The notes under the pieces were generated by a model. The model searched no databases, was not told the origin of the DNA, and saw only the letters and a list, made by a program, of their open reading frames with translations. 32,420 bases of DNA from JBBQYA01 sp038209155 (GTDB taxonomy: Bacteria; Bacteroidota; Bacteroidia; Sphingobacteriales; Sphingobacteriaceae). Below are positions 8,376-17,523 of this stretch, piece after piece. Location of the stretch: positions 1 to 32,420 of the forward strand of contig JBBQYA010000024.1 of the NCBI GenBank assembly GCA_038209155.1, given 5' to 3'. A program made the translations under genes and the position numbers. How positions within the stretch are numbered: position 1 is the first letter of the stretch; each line of letters starts with the position of its first letter.

Positions 8376-9176
8376 ATGTCAATAAATTTAAATTCAGAAT
8401 ATCCTGCAAAAAAAATGATTGAACATTTTGCAGAAGAATTATTTGAATTTCTATTTCCAATATTAAAAGGCAAAAACAACCTCCCCTTTGATGATGTTGA
8501 AAAATTGCAGGATTTGAAAAATCAACTGAATTATTTAATTTTTCCTCAATTAAACAATACCGGTTTAACAATAAATGAGATAGTTAGGTCTTTTTTCGTG
8601 GAATTACCAATAATTTATGAAGAGTTAAAAACTGATGCTACTCAAATCTTAGAATCAGACCCAGCTGCAAATTCTTGTGATGAGATTTATATGGCTTACC
8701 CAGGTTTTTATGCAGTTTCTATTTATCGGTTTGCCCATTCTTTAGGTAAATTGAAGGTAAAATTATTACCGAGAGTAATTACAGAATTTGCTCACAGTAA
8801 AACTGGCATTGATATTCACCCAGAAGCAAAAATTGGAAAATCATTTTTTATTGATCATGGAACAGGAGTTGTTATTGGACAAACAGCCATAATTGGTGAT
8901 CGTGTAAAAATTTTCCAAGGGGTAACTCTTGGTGCTTTAAGTGTAGAAAAAACATTTGCGAATTTAAAAAGACATCCAACGATTGAGGAAAATGTGGTCA
9001 TTTATTCTGGAGCTACCATACTTGGAGGTGAAACAATAATTGGTAAAAATACGGTGATTGGAGGAAATGTTTGGGTCACAGAAAGTGTACCAGCCAATTC
9101 ATTAGTTTACCACAAAAGCGATACAAGAATTAGAACAAAACAAGAACAAATAACAATAATAGATTTTTCAATTTAA
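8376..9176 (+). CDS. cysE: Serine O-acetyltransferase (CysE)
   Basis: Transfers acetyl from acetyl-CoA to L-serine, the first committed step of cysteine synthesis. The 266-residue protein has the helical N-terminal SAT domain (about 1-135) and a left-handed beta-helix of hexapeptide repeats (about 140-240). Catalytic residues align well with E. coli CysE: Asp146 in GIDIHP, His161 in DHGTG and His200 in KRHP. The protein ends in Ile, the residue that in known SATs inserts into the active site of CysK to form the cysteine synthase complex. The next gene, 10 bp downstream, is cysK, so both partners are co-transcribed. Confidence 0.95.
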   Translation: MSINLNSEYPAKKMIEHFAEELFEFLFPILKGKNNLPFDDVEKLQDLKNQLNYLIFPQLNNTGLTINEIVRSFFVELPIIYEELKTDATQILESDPAANSCDEIYMAYPGFYAVSIYRFAHSLGKLKVKLLPRVITEFAHSKTGIDIHPEAKIGKSFFIDHGTGVVIGQTAIIGDRVKIFQGVTLGALSVEKTFANLKRHPTIEENVVIYSGATILGGETIIGKNTVIGGNVWVTESVPANSLVYHKSDTRIRTKQEQITIIDFSI

Positions 9177-9186
9177 ATTATAAAAA

Positions 9187-10101
9187 ATGAAAGCAAATTC
9201 AATTTTAGAAACTATCGGAAATACAACTCACCTAAAGATTAATAAAATATTTCCTGCTGATATTCAGGTATATATGAAAATGGAAAAAGAAAATCCTGGA
9301 GGAAGCATTAAAGATCGAATTGCTTTAGCAATGATTAATGATGCAGAAGAAAAAGGGCTGCTAAAACCTGATAGTGTAATAGTAGAACCAACATCTGGAA
9401 ATACCGGAATTGGATTGGCAATGGTAGCGGCTGTCAAAGGATATAAAATTATATTGGTGATGCCAGAATCAATGTCTGTAGAAAGAAGAAGCCTAATGAA
9501 GGTATATGGGGCAAGTTTTGAACTCACTCCAAGAGAATTGGGTATGAAAGGTGCTATAGCTAAAGCTACAGAAATTACGGCTTCTACTCCCAATGCTTGG
9601 ATGCCTTCTCAATTTGAGAATGAAGCAAATATTAAAATCCATCAAGAAACTACAGCTAAAGAGATATTGGCAGATTTCCCAGATGGAATTGATTATATGA
9701 TAACTGGTGTAGGTACAGGAGGGCATATTACCGGATGTGCTGATATTCTAAAAAAACAATTTCCAAACTTAAAAGTATTTGCAGTTGAGCCAGAATTGTC
9801 ACCAGTCATAAGCGGTGGTGCTCCTGGTCCACATCCTATTCAAGGAATTGGAGCAGGGTTTATTCCAAAAAATTTACATACAGAAATTCTGGATGGAAGC
9901 ATTCAGATAAGCAAAGATGAGGCATATTTTTTTGCAAGAGAAGCTGCGTCCAAAGAAGGAATATTTATTGGTGTTTCCTCTGGAGCATCTCTGGCAGCTG
10001 TTTCTAAAAAATTACCAGAAATGCCAAAAGGAAGCGTTGTTTTAACTTTTTGCTATGATACTGGTGAAAGATATTTATCAGTAGATGGTTTGTTTAATTA
10101 A
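9187..10101 (+). CDS. cysK: Cysteine synthase A (O-acetylserine sulfhydrylase)
   Basis: A PLP enzyme making cysteine from O-acetylserine and sulfide. The 304-residue sequence shows the cofactor lysine Lys42 in NPGGSIKDR, the substrate loop PTSGNTG (68-74), a phosphate-binding GTGG loop near 176, and GVSSGAS near 265 that contacts the PLP ring nitrogen. The segment between (GAPGPHPIQGIGAGFIP) is of the CysK type rather than CysM. Length is normal for a bacterial CysK. It follows cysE by 10 bp, and a long hairpin 24 bp after its stop probably ends the transcript. Confidence 0.95.
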   Translation: MKANSILETIGNTTHLKINKIFPADIQVYMKMEKENPGGSIKDRIALAMINDAEEKGLLKPDSVIVEPTSGNTGIGLAMVAAVKGYKIILVMPESMSVERRSLMKVYGASFELTPRELGMKGAIAKATEITASTPNAWMPSQFENEANIKIHQETTAKEILADFPDGIDYMITGVGTGGHITGCADILKKQFPNLKVFAVEPELSPVISGGAPGPHPIQGIGAGFIPKNLHTEILDGSIQISKDEAYFFAREAASKEGIFIGVSSGASLAAVSKKLPEMPKGSVVLTFCYDTGERYLSVDGLFN

Positions 10102-10124
10102 TCTTTTGATATAAAAATAGTACC

Positions 10125-10168
10125 AATTCAAATAATTCGATCTAGTTTTAGATTGAATTATTTGAATT
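10125..10168 (+). terminator. Long AT-rich hairpin, probable terminator of cysE-cysK
   Basis: Two 19-bp arms (10125-10143 and 10150-10168) pair completely with a single G-U pair, around a 6-nt loop. The arm is followed by TTT and an A/T run. It lies 24 bp after the cysK stop. The stem is unusually long and low in G+C for an intrinsic terminator. Confidence 0.6.
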
Positions 10169-10294
10169 TTTAAATTCTTAAATTTTTTAGAATTCAGTTT
10201 GTGGTTAAATGACCTACTTAAAATGGCAGTTCCCAAATAAGTTTTTAAAACCAATTCAACATACTTAATTAAAAGCCATTAACAAACTACCATC

Positions 10295-10302
10295 TATTTT
10301 TG
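10295..10302 (+). promoter_or_regulatory. Candidate -7 box upstream of the penicillin acylase-family gene
   Basis: TATTTTTG fits TAnnTTTG and lies 27 bp before the start codon at 10330, a good distance for a short leader. No TTG is found 17-23 bp upstream, so support is partial. Confidence 0.35.
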
Positions 10303-10329
10303 GTTATTTCGCATAAAATATTCTAATTT

Positions 10330-12735
10330 ATGAAATTTGTAAAAAGAACCTTATTATTTATTTTGGTCTTTCTAGTTTTAATTGTTATCGGAATTTATGT
10401 GTATTTATTAACTACAAAGCCCGATTATGATGGACAAAAACAACTAACAGGATTAAAAAAGCCAGTTGAAACTTATTTTGACAAGTTTGGAATTCCACAT
10501 ATCTACGCTAGCAATGAAGAGGATGCTTATTTTGCACTAGGTTATCTTCATGCTCAGGAAAGATTATTTCAAATGGAAATGGTTCGTAGAATTGGTTCAG
10601 GAAGATTATCAGAAATTTTAGGCAAAGAATTAGTTCAAACAGACCAATTTTTTAGAACATTAGGAATTAATAAACATGCAGAACAATCAGCAAATATTTT
10701 TTTCAGAAACGAAAATGAACCATTCCAAAAAAGTTCTAAAGCTTATTTAGCTGGAATTAATGAGTACATAAAAACTGGAGCTACTCCGATAGAATTCACA
10801 ATTTTAGGAATACCAAAAGAACAATTCAAACCTGTCGATTTATATTTAATTACAGGATATCTATCCTTTTCATTTTCTGAAGCTTTCCGAACAGATCTAG
10901 TTTTAGGCACATTAAGTGACTCATTAGGATCTAATTATGTAAATGACATATTGCCAGATTTAATTAATTTTAATAAAAAAGTCCCCAAACTACGTAAAGG
11001 AAATCTACCACAAATTGCTAATCTAATTCAAGAGATTGAAAAAAAATTACCTGTTCCATTATTAGTAGGAAGTAACGCTTGGGTTTTATCTCCTTCAAGA
11101 ACTAAAAACAATAAAGTATTATTTGCAAATGATACACATATAGGATTTTCTCAACCTGCGGTTTGGTTTGAAGCACATATAAATTATCCTGGTTTCAATC
11201 TTTATGGCAATCATTTGGCTGGATTTCCATTTGCTTTGGTCGGACATAACGATGCTTCTGCTTGGGGATTAACGATGTTAGAAAATGACGATGTTGATTT
11301 TTATCGAGAACAAGTAAATCCAAATGATAGCAATCAAGTTTTTATCAATGATAAATATGAAAATATAGAATCATATGATGAAATTATTAAAGTAAAAAAT
11401 GATAAAGATATTATTGTTAAAATAAAAACTACATCGCATGGACCTATCATGAATGATGTTATGGGCAAAGCTGGCAAAAGTTATAAACAACCACTTAGTA
11501 TGTTTTGGACTTATACCAAATTTCCTGCAAAAACTATGCAAGCCACTTACTTAATGAATCATGGAAGCAAACCATCTGATTTTGAAAATGCAGCGTCTAT
11601 GATTCATGCACCTGGTTTGAATATTTTGTACGGCGATACCGCTGGAAACATTGCTTGGTATGCCGCTGCGAAATTAATTAAAAGACCTAACACAATTAAT
11701 GCATTGGAAGTAATTGATGGTTGGGATAAAAATAAAGCAATGTTAGGTTATTTTGATTTCTTTCAAAACCCAAAATTGCTAAATCCAGAATCTGGCTACA
11801 TCATTACAGCAAATAATGAACCTTTGCCTATAAATGGATTTGATTTGACCGGTTATTATGCTCCCGAAAGTAGAGTAAATAGAATTGAAAAATTATTATT
11901 AACGAAAAGTAAATGGAGTATTGAAGAATTAAAAACAGTTCAAATGGATGTCGTTTCTGATGCCTATAAGAATTATGCAGATTTAATTATTTCAACTTTT
12001 GAAAAGAAAGAAATTGTAAATAAAAGTCCGCTTCACAAAAAGGCTTTTGAATTATTGAAAAATTGGGATGGTGATCATAAAACACAAGATATTGCACCTA
12101 CTGTTTATTATAAATTACTTACCAAAATACTCACTTTTGCTATGCTGGATGAGCTGGGCGAAGAGAGTTTTAATTCAATTGTAAATACGCATACTATTAA
12201 AAAAGCAATTCCTAATTTGTTAAAAAACAATAATTCTGCATGGTGGGATAATATAAAAACAGACTCAGTTACAGAAACTAGAAACATTATATTTATTACA
12301 GCATTTGATCAATCTATTTCAGAATTAAAATTACAATTAGGCGATGATATTAATTTATGGAAATGGGGAAAAGTACATACGTTAGAACATGGACATTTAA
12401 TAGGTAGAAAAAAACCAATGGATCAATTATTTAATGTTGGAGTAGAAGGAGTAATGGGTGGAAACGAGGTGATAAATAACCAAGCTTTCCCACTCAATCA
12501 GGAAGGAAAATACTCAGTGAGTTATGGTCCAGCAATGAGAATATTAATAGACTTTGCGGATTACGAAAATTCTCAAAGTATATTGCCCACAGGAGAGTCT
12601 GGAAACTTTATGAGTAAACACTATAAAGATCAAGCAAATATGTATAATCGAGGTGAATATAGAAAGCAAATGACAAATAAAGTTGAGATTGTAAAAACAG
12701 CAGAAGGAAAACTAATTCTAAATCCTAAAAATTGA
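10330..12735 (+). CDS. Penicillin acylase-family Ntn hydrolase (membrane-anchored or exported)
   Basis: An 801-residue N-terminal-nucleophile amidase of the penicillin G/acyl-homoserine-lactone acylase family. An uncleaved anchor or signal segment (about 8-28) directs it to the periplasm. The A-chain region contains GYLHAQERLFQMEMVRRIGSGRLSE (landmarks near 71-95). The putative autocatalytic cleavage point is Gly247-Ser248 in LVGSNAWV, making Ser248 (codon at 11071) the new N-terminal nucleophile of the B-chain, which then reads ANDTH and GHN as in the family. Known members hydrolyse penicillins, acyl-homoserine lactones or other N-acyl amides; the natural substrate here cannot be decided. 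It stands alone between the cysK hairpin and the small HMA-domain gene. Confidence 0.9.
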   Translation: MKFVKRTLLFILVFLVLIVIGIYVYLLTTKPDYDGQKQLTGLKKPVETYFDKFGIPHIYASNEEDAYFALGYLHAQERLFQMEMVRRIGSGRLSEILGKELVQTDQFFRTLGINKHAEQSANIFFRNENEPFQKSSKAYLAGINEYIKTGATPIEFTILGIPKEQFKPVDLYLITGYLSFSFSEAFRTDLVLGTLSDSLGSNYVNDILPDLINFNKKVPKLRKGNLPQIANLIQEIEKKLPVPLLVGSNAWVLSPSRTKNNKVLFANDTHIGFSQPAVWFEAHINYPGFNLYGNHLAGFPFALVGHNDASAWGLTMLENDDVDFYREQVNPNDSNQVFINDKYENIESYDEIIKVKNDKDIIVKIKTTSHGPIMNDVMGKAGKSYKQPLSMFWTYTKFPAKTMQATYLMNHGSKPSDFENAASMIHAPGLNILYGDTAGNIAWYAAAKLIKRPNTINALEVIDGWDKNKAMLGYFDFFQNPKLLNPESGYIITANNEPLPINGFDLTGYYAPESRVNRIEKLLLTKSKWSIEELKTVQMDVVSDAYKNYADLIISTFEKKEIVNKSPLHKKAFELLKNWDGDHKTQDIAPTVYYKLLTKILTFAMLDELGEESFNSIVNTHTIKKAIPNLLKNNNSAWWDNIKTDSVTETRNIIFITAFDQSISELKLQLGDDINLWKWGKVHTLEHGHLIGRKKPMDQLFNVGVEGVMGGNEVINNQAFPLNQEGKYSVSYGPAMRILIDFADYENSQSILPTGESGNFMSKHYKDQANMYNRGEYRKQMTNKVEIVKTAEGKLILNPKN

Positions 12736-12751
12736 CATGCTTTTTGAGTAA

Positions 12752-12776
12752 ATTTTGGTACTAATAATACCAAAAT
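12752..12776 (+). repeat. 9-bp perfect inverted repeat overlapping the start codon at 12775
   Basis: Arms 12752-12760 and 12768-12776 (ATTTTGGTA / TACCAAAAT) are perfect, with a 7-nt spacer. The right arm covers the first two bases of the ATG at 12775. It could be a weak terminator for the preceding gene, an operator, or an RNA hairpin masking the start; the sequence alone does not decide. Confidence 0.45.
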
Positions 12777-12993
12777 GACAAAGTTTTTAAATTTACATTT
12801 GTTTGGAATGCAAACAAAACATTGTGCTTCTATTATAAAAAGCATTTTAACTTCGGAACCTGGAGTAGTAGATGTTGATGTGAAATTAGATTATGATTCA
12901 GCAGAAATAACTTACGATGATATGGAAACGAACGAATTTAGATTAGAAACCGCAGTTAATAATTCGGGGATATATAATGCTTTAGTTTTTTAA
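12775..12993 (+). CDS. Heavy-metal-associated (HMA) domain-like protein lacking the first metal-binding Cys
   Basis: A 72-residue protein with the beta-alpha-beta-beta-alpha-beta pattern of HMA/Atx1-type domains. It has the GM turn, a helix ending in ILTSEPGV, the VDVDVKLDYDSAEITYD hairpin and a C-terminal helix. The usual GMxCxxC site reads GMQTKHC (11-17): Thr14 replaces the first Cys and only Cys17 remains. It may therefore bind copper differently, act through dimers, or no longer bind metal; small HMA-like proteins without CxxC are known. Its stop codon directly abuts the ATG of the next gene, so the two are almost certainly co-transcribed. An inverted repeat covers its start. Confidence 0.7.
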   Translation: MTKFLNLHLFGMQTKHCASIIKSILTSEPGVVDVDVKLDYDSAEITYDDMETNEFRLETAVNNSGIYNALVF

Positions 12994-13329
12994 ATGTTTA
13001 TAATTTTAGGAGTTCTACCTTTTATGAAAACAGATGGAATTACTTTATATCCATTTATATTTGTCAGAAAAAAGAACCTTTTAGAGAATAAAAGATTAAT
13101 GAATCATGAAAGAATTCATGTGAAGCAGGAATTAGAATTACTAATTCTTCCTTTTTATGTTTTGTATGTATTTAATTACATAATTAATTTAATTATTTAT
13201 AAAAACCATAAAAAGGCTTATCTAAATATAATTTTTGAAAGAGAAGCTTATCAAAATGATTTTGATATGAACTATTTAAACAATAGAAAATGGTTTAGTT
13301 CATTTAATTATTTTAAAAAATATTTATAA
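12994..13329 (+). CDS. Small membrane protein with HExxH metallopeptidase-like motif
   Basis: A 111-residue conserved Bacteroidota-type hypothetical protein. It carries His38-Glu39-Arg-Ile-His42, a zinc-type HExxH motif, directly before a hydrophobic helix (about 48-68). A second acidic motif, FEREAY (81-86), could supply the third metal ligand, an arrangement seen in gluzincin-like peptidases. The N-terminal 20 residues are also hydrophobic. It starts at the base after the HMA gene stop. It ends within a shared TTATAA, overlapping the convergent glycosyltransferase gene by 6 bp. Peptidase activity is inferred from motifs only; I know of no characterised function. Confidence 0.7.
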   Translation: MFIILGVLPFMKTDGITLYPFIFVRKKNLLENKRLMNHERIHVKQELELLILPFYVLYVFNYIINLIIYKNHKKAYLNIIFEREAYQNDFDMNYLNNRKWFSSFNYFKKYL

Positions 13330-14448
13330 ACTTGAAGGCAGATATTTAATAAACAATGAAGCACTACTTTCATTATTAAACTTAGTCTCTAATATTTTTT
13401 TTCTAAAATCTATTTCTTCCTGCTCTACAGGAAGTTCCATGTACTTTTTGATTAGTTTTTTAAATTCTGATGCTGAATGTCCAATTACGCAAAGCTTTTC
13501 TAAACCAGTCCCTTTTACAATAATTGGGTTTACTAAAACATGTCTTCCTAAAAATAACGAATTGATTAATTTTAATTTAATACCCGTAGCTTGAAAGGAC
13601 AAAAGTAAATTAATCTGTGCATTACTTACTAGATCAAGCATTCGAGAATCATTTATATCAGATTTTAATGTAATATTTTTGGATTTACTAATTGCATTTA
13701 TAATTCTAGAACTAGGATTAGAACCGGCAACTATAAATGGATAATCTGAACCTTGGAAAATCGATTCTATTAAATATAAAACAGCTTGTTCATTCTCTTT
13801 AATTTGTAAATTCCCGTGGTATAAAACGTATTTACCTAATTCTGGTTGAATTTCCATTTTATCATTTTGATGAAATGGAGGTAAATAATGAACTTCTCTA
13901 AACTTTAGTTTAAAATGTATTTCATCTTTAACAGAAATTGGAAATATAACATTTGCTTGTTTCAATTTTCTTTCAAAAATTCTTAATTTAAAGGATGCTC
14001 CAATAAAATATATTTTTTCAAGGACGTTTCTGGACGATCCTGATAAACCACTGTAATAATGATGCTCTATATTGTGAGTTCTTACCATTTTAAATCGGTT
14101 TTTCAATCGATTACTATCTAAATAGTAACAACTATGCAAACCTTCAAACAAAATTGGATAATCATCTTTCAGTAAATTTTCAATCATCTCCTGAGATTTT
14201 CTGGAGCTTACAATGAAAGGATTTAAAACTAAAGTATTTAAAAAACTTTTATCTCTTTTATAATAATTAATACTAAAACAGTATTTACTTAATTCTTCTG
14301 AATGCTCTCTTCCATATTCAAAACAATGAAGGTGTATTTTTATTCCTTTTTTATTTAGTGCTTTTATTTTATAAAAAACATCAATTATTCCTCCATAATT
14401 AGCTGGATAAGGAATATCAAAAGAAATAATATGTAAATGATTATCCAA
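13324..14448 (-). CDS. Glycosyltransferase (GT-B fold, group 1-like)
   Basis: A 374-residue cytosolic or membrane-associated protein with the two Rossmann-like halves of GT-B glycosyltransferases. The N-terminal half opens with a beta strand and PYPANYGG loop, as in many family-4-like enzymes. The C-terminal half has GKYVLYHGNLQIKENEQAV, which corresponds to the start of the nucleotide-sugar domain, and VAGSNPS. The usual EX7E motif is not obvious, so donor and linkage are unknown. Its start overlaps the end of the preceding glycosyltransferase gene by 8 bp, so the two are probably translated together and act in one glycan pathway. Confidence 0.75.
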   Translation of the reverse strand: MDNHLHIISFDIPYPANYGGIIDVFYKIKALNKKGIKIHLHCFEYGREHSEELSKYCFSINYYKRDKSFLNTLVLNPFIVSSRKSQEMIENLLKDDYPILFEGLHSCYYLDSNRLKNRFKMVRTHNIEHHYYSGLSGSSRNVLEKIYFIGASFKLRIFERKLKQANVIFPISVKDEIHFKLKFREVHYLPPFHQNDKMEIQPELGKYVLYHGNLQIKENEQAVLYLIESIFQGSDYPFIVAGSNPSSRIINAISKSKNITLKSDINDSRMLDLVSNAQINLLLSFQATGIKLKLINSLFLGRHVLVNPIIVKGTGLEKLCVIGHSASEFKKLIKKYMELPVEQEEIDFRKKILETKFNNESSASLFIKYLPSSL

Positions 14449-15538
14449 CTTGAGCGTAAAGATGTAAGAGTTTGCCTTCTTCTATTTGCCAATTAAATTC
14501 TTTGGAGGCTTTTAAACAATTGGCTTTTAATTCATGATATAATGCATCATCTAACAATAATGAATTTAAAGCATTAATTAAATTTTCAACACTTAAATCT
14601 ACTAATATAGCTACTTGATACTTTAAATTAATTTCTGCATATTCTGGAAAATTATTGGTAATAGAAGGTATTCCTGCATGTATGTAATCAAAACATTTAT
14701 TATTTAATGAGTAATAATAACTTAGTCCTAAATTTTCTGAAACATTAATTCCTAAATAAGCATTCCGAGTTATTTCTTTCAATTCATTTGGTTGTACAAA
14801 TCCTAAAAATTTTACTTTATGACTTAAACTTAATAATTCAACTTTTTCTCTTAATAAATTACTTAAATCTCCTTCCCCAGCTAAATATAATTTACAATTT
14901 ACTAAAGGCATTGCAGCTATTAATTGCTCCAATCCACGACCATGATTTAATGCACCTTGGTATATTAAATATCTCTCATTTTTGTTTAATTCTTTTTTAG
15001 ATTCATTATCATGAAGAACAGGAACATTTCTGATAGTGATAAAAGAAGTTTTATATTTTTGCTTAAATAGGTTGGCAATACTATCACTTACAGTATAGCA
15101 ATATTTTAATTTGGGAATAATTGAAGCTTCTATGGCTGTCCATAGTTTTTTAATCATAGGACGATTAATGACTTCTGGAACTTCCGTAAAATATTCATGC
15201 GCATCATAAATACACGGTTTAGATTTAATTTTAGAAGCTAAAAAACATGCAACCAATGTATCTAAATCAACTGAATTGATCGCGTCAAACTTATTGTAGA
15301 GTAGGTAAAAAAATAATCGAATATTATATTCAATGTAAAAAAGTTTTCCTTTATCAAATTGGCATTTTAAACGTATCTGAGTGTATTTTCTATCTAAAAG
15401 ATTAATTGAATTGGATCTTTCACGACCTATTAGAGTAACGTTATAACCTGCATTGTTTAACGTTTCACATATTCTAGACATGCGCTGATCGTAGGTAAGA
15501 TCATTGGTAACAGTAAGTATAATTTTTTTCAAAATCAA
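14441..15538 (-). CDS. Glycosyltransferase family 4 protein
   Basis: A 365-residue GT-B enzyme. Landmarks are TNDLTYDQRMSRI at the N-terminus, CIYDAHEYFTEVPEV (around 107-121, a stretch common to a Bacteroidota GT4 subgroup), LIYQGALNHGRGLEQLI opening the C-terminal domain, LAGEGDL and KVKFLGFV. Near the C-terminus, LGLSYYYSLNNKCFDYIHAGIPSI is the donor-binding loop where the EX7E motif usually sits; here its first Glu is not clear. It lies 40 bp downstream of recQ and overlaps the second glycosyltransferase. Likely cell-surface polysaccharide or glycoprotein glycan synthesis; the sugar cannot be assigned. Confidence 0.8.
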   Translation of the reverse strand: MILKKIILTVTNDLTYDQRMSRICETLNNAGYNVTLIGRERSNSINLLDRKYTQIRLKCQFDKGKLFYIEYNIRLFFYLLYNKFDAINSVDLDTLVACFLASKIKSKPCIYDAHEYFTEVPEVINRPMIKKLWTAIEASIIPKLKYCYTVSDSIANLFKQKYKTSFITIRNVPVLHDNESKKELNKNERYLIYQGALNHGRGLEQLIAAMPLVNCKLYLAGEGDLSNLLREKVELLSLSHKVKFLGFVQPNELKEITRNAYLGINVSENLGLSYYYSLNNKCFDYIHAGIPSITNNFPEYAEINLKYQVAILVDLSVENLINALNSLLLDDALYHELKANCLKASKEFNWQIEEGKLLHLYAQVG

Positions 15539-15578
15539 AAATTAATGTATTTTCTTTTTATAATGATGACAAATTTGT

Positions 15579-17498
15579 TCATTTTTTATTTGCTTTTGTC
15601 TTCAAACTTAAAATATTCTTATCATCAAGCTGCAATCTACCACTATCTACCAAAAATTGTACAATTTTTATCTTTTTATCTTCTTTTATTTCAGGATACC
15701 ATTTTAAAGCTTCTTGAATCATGGATGGTTTGATAGAAAGTTGGCTGGTTAAATTGGTAGAATAGGTCTCAAATTCAATAGCAGATAGGTTATTTTTTTT
15801 TGCCTCTATGCAAATATCGCAAACTCCACAATCCAAAGAATTTTTTTCATCAAAATAAGATAAGAGCATTTTGCTTCTACAAATAGAACGACTATCTATG
15901 TATTTCAAAATTCCATTAACTTTAAGTTCCAGTCGTTTTTTTTGTTCTGTCAAAAAAGGATAATCTATACTTAATCTATCACTACTAAATCTTTCCGAAA
16001 GAAAAACAATTTGAGAAGTATCTTTCAAAGGTTCGTAAACAAGTATATTTTGCTTTTGCAAATAATTTAAATTATTAATTAATTCTAATTTTGAGATATT
16101 TAATCTTTTTATTAAAATATTTTCATTTATAGAAATGAAATTATCAAAAACACCACCATAAGATCTTAAAATGGTTTTTATAACATTTTCATATTTTTCA
16201 TTAGCAATAATAAAAGAATAAATTATCTCCTTATTTGCTACAAATTTTATTGTCGATGGTCTAAAAGCTGATTCATTAAATTGCAGATATCCATCTCTTT
16301 CTAAATATTTAGCAACATTATAAACTAAAATTGGATGAAGCTTAAAACTGGTGCAAAAATCAACAATATTAAAGTCGTAAGATTCCATATTACCAGCACC
16401 TACGGCAATTTTTAAAAAACTCCCTATTTTATGATACACTTCGCTTATGTTTTTACTTGTTGGGAAATGCTCGAATGATTTTTGCAAAAAGGTAGACTTA
16501 TCTACAGAATCGTACAAAAGTACAGCATACGCTTTTTTTTCATCTCTGCCAGCACGTCCAGCTTCTTGATAATATGCTTCTAAACTATCAGGCAAATCTA
16601 AATGTACTACAAACCTAACATCCGATTTATCTATTCCCATTCCGAATGCGTTGGTTGCCACAATCACTGGCTTTTCTCCATCCATCCATTGCTTTTGCAC
16701 TTTATTTCTAATTTCATGATTAAGTCCAGCATGATAATAAGTTGCCTGGATTCCATTCTTATTCAAAAAAGCTGAAACCGAAGCAGTAGATCTTCTATTT
16801 CTTACATAGATTACTCCTGAGCCTTTTACATTTTTAATGATTGATAATAATTTTTTCTGTTTATTCTCTTCATTAATAACTACATAACTTAAATTATTTC
16901 TTAAAAAACTCTTAACAATAATTTTTTCATTTTTAAATAAAAGCTTTTCGCAAATATCTTTTCGAACTTTATTTGTTGCAGTTGCCGTGAGTGCAAGGAT
17001 AGTTACATCTGGCAAAATTTCTCTGACAGAAGCAATCTGTAAATAAGCTGGTCTAAAATCGTAACCCCATTGAGAAATACAGTGAGCCTCATCTACCACC
17101 AGCAAATTTATTTTCATTTTCGCCAATCTTACTAAGGTTAGTTCAGATTTTAATCTTTCTGGCGATAAGTACAAAAACTTAACACTTCCGTAAATGCAAT
17201 TATCTAAAGCAACATCAATTTCTCGGTTACTCATCATCGAATTTATCGCAATAGCAGAAATTCCTCTTTGTTTAAGATTCTCAACTTGATCAGCCATTAA
17301 AGCAATTAATGGAGAAATTACGATACAAATGCCATCCATCACCATAGCCGGAACCTGAAAACAAATCGATTTTCCACCGCCGGTAGGTAATATTCCAAGT
17401 GTATCATTACCATCAAGTATGGAATTTATTATATCCTCTTGCAAAGGCCTGAACTGCTTATGTCCCCAATATTGGCTTAGAATTTCTAAAGAAGTCAA
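15579..17498 (-). CDS. recQ: ATP-dependent DNA helicase RecQ
   Basis: A 3'-5' superfamily 2 helicase of 639 residues. Helicase motifs are in order: motif 0 FRPLQ (16-20), Walker A TGGGKS (39-44), DEAHC (136-140), ALTATA, IYVRNRRST, and motif VI QEAGRAGRD. The RecQ-C region follows, with its zinc-binding cysteines (CRSKMLLSYF then DCGVCDIC) and a winged-helix part. The C-terminal about 70 residues do not show an obvious HRDC domain. Roles in family: unwinding recombination intermediates and blocked forks. A candidate -7 box lies just upstream (17524-17531). It may also be transcribed from purK-purE and the flavoprotein gene, and into the two glycosyltransferases. Confidence 0.94.
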   Translation of the reverse strand: MTSLEILSQYWGHKQFRPLQEDIINSILDGNDTLGILPTGGGKSICFQVPAMVMDGICIVISPLIALMADQVENLKQRGISAIAINSMMSNREIDVALDNCIYGSVKFLYLSPERLKSELTLVRLAKMKINLLVVDEAHCISQWGYDFRPAYLQIASVREILPDVTILALTATATNKVRKDICEKLLFKNEKIIVKSFLRNNLSYVVINEENKQKKLLSIIKNVKGSGVIYVRNRRSTASVSAFLNKNGIQATYYHAGLNHEIRNKVQKQWMDGEKPVIVATNAFGMGIDKSDVRFVVHLDLPDSLEAYYQEAGRAGRDEKKAYAVLLYDSVDKSTFLQKSFEHFPTSKNISEVYHKIGSFLKIAVGAGNMESYDFNIVDFCTSFKLHPILVYNVAKYLERDGYLQFNESAFRPSTIKFVANKEIIYSFIIANEKYENVIKTILRSYGGVFDNFISINENILIKRLNISKLELINNLNYLQKQNILVYEPLKDTSQIVFLSERFSSDRLSIDYPFLTEQKKRLELKVNGILKYIDSRSICRSKMLLSYFDEKNSLDCGVCDICIEAKKNNLSAIEFETYSTNLTSQLSIKPSMIQEALKWYPEIKEDKKIKIVQFLVDSGRLQLDDKNILSLKTKANKK

Positions 17499-17523
17499 AA
17501 AAGTAAAGTTTTAGATTTTTAAC

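Noticed and set aside
10330..12735. Calling the Ntn hydrolase a penicillin or quorum-signal acylase
   Set aside because: The family fold and nucleophile are clear, but substrate-pocket residues cannot be judged from sequence alone.
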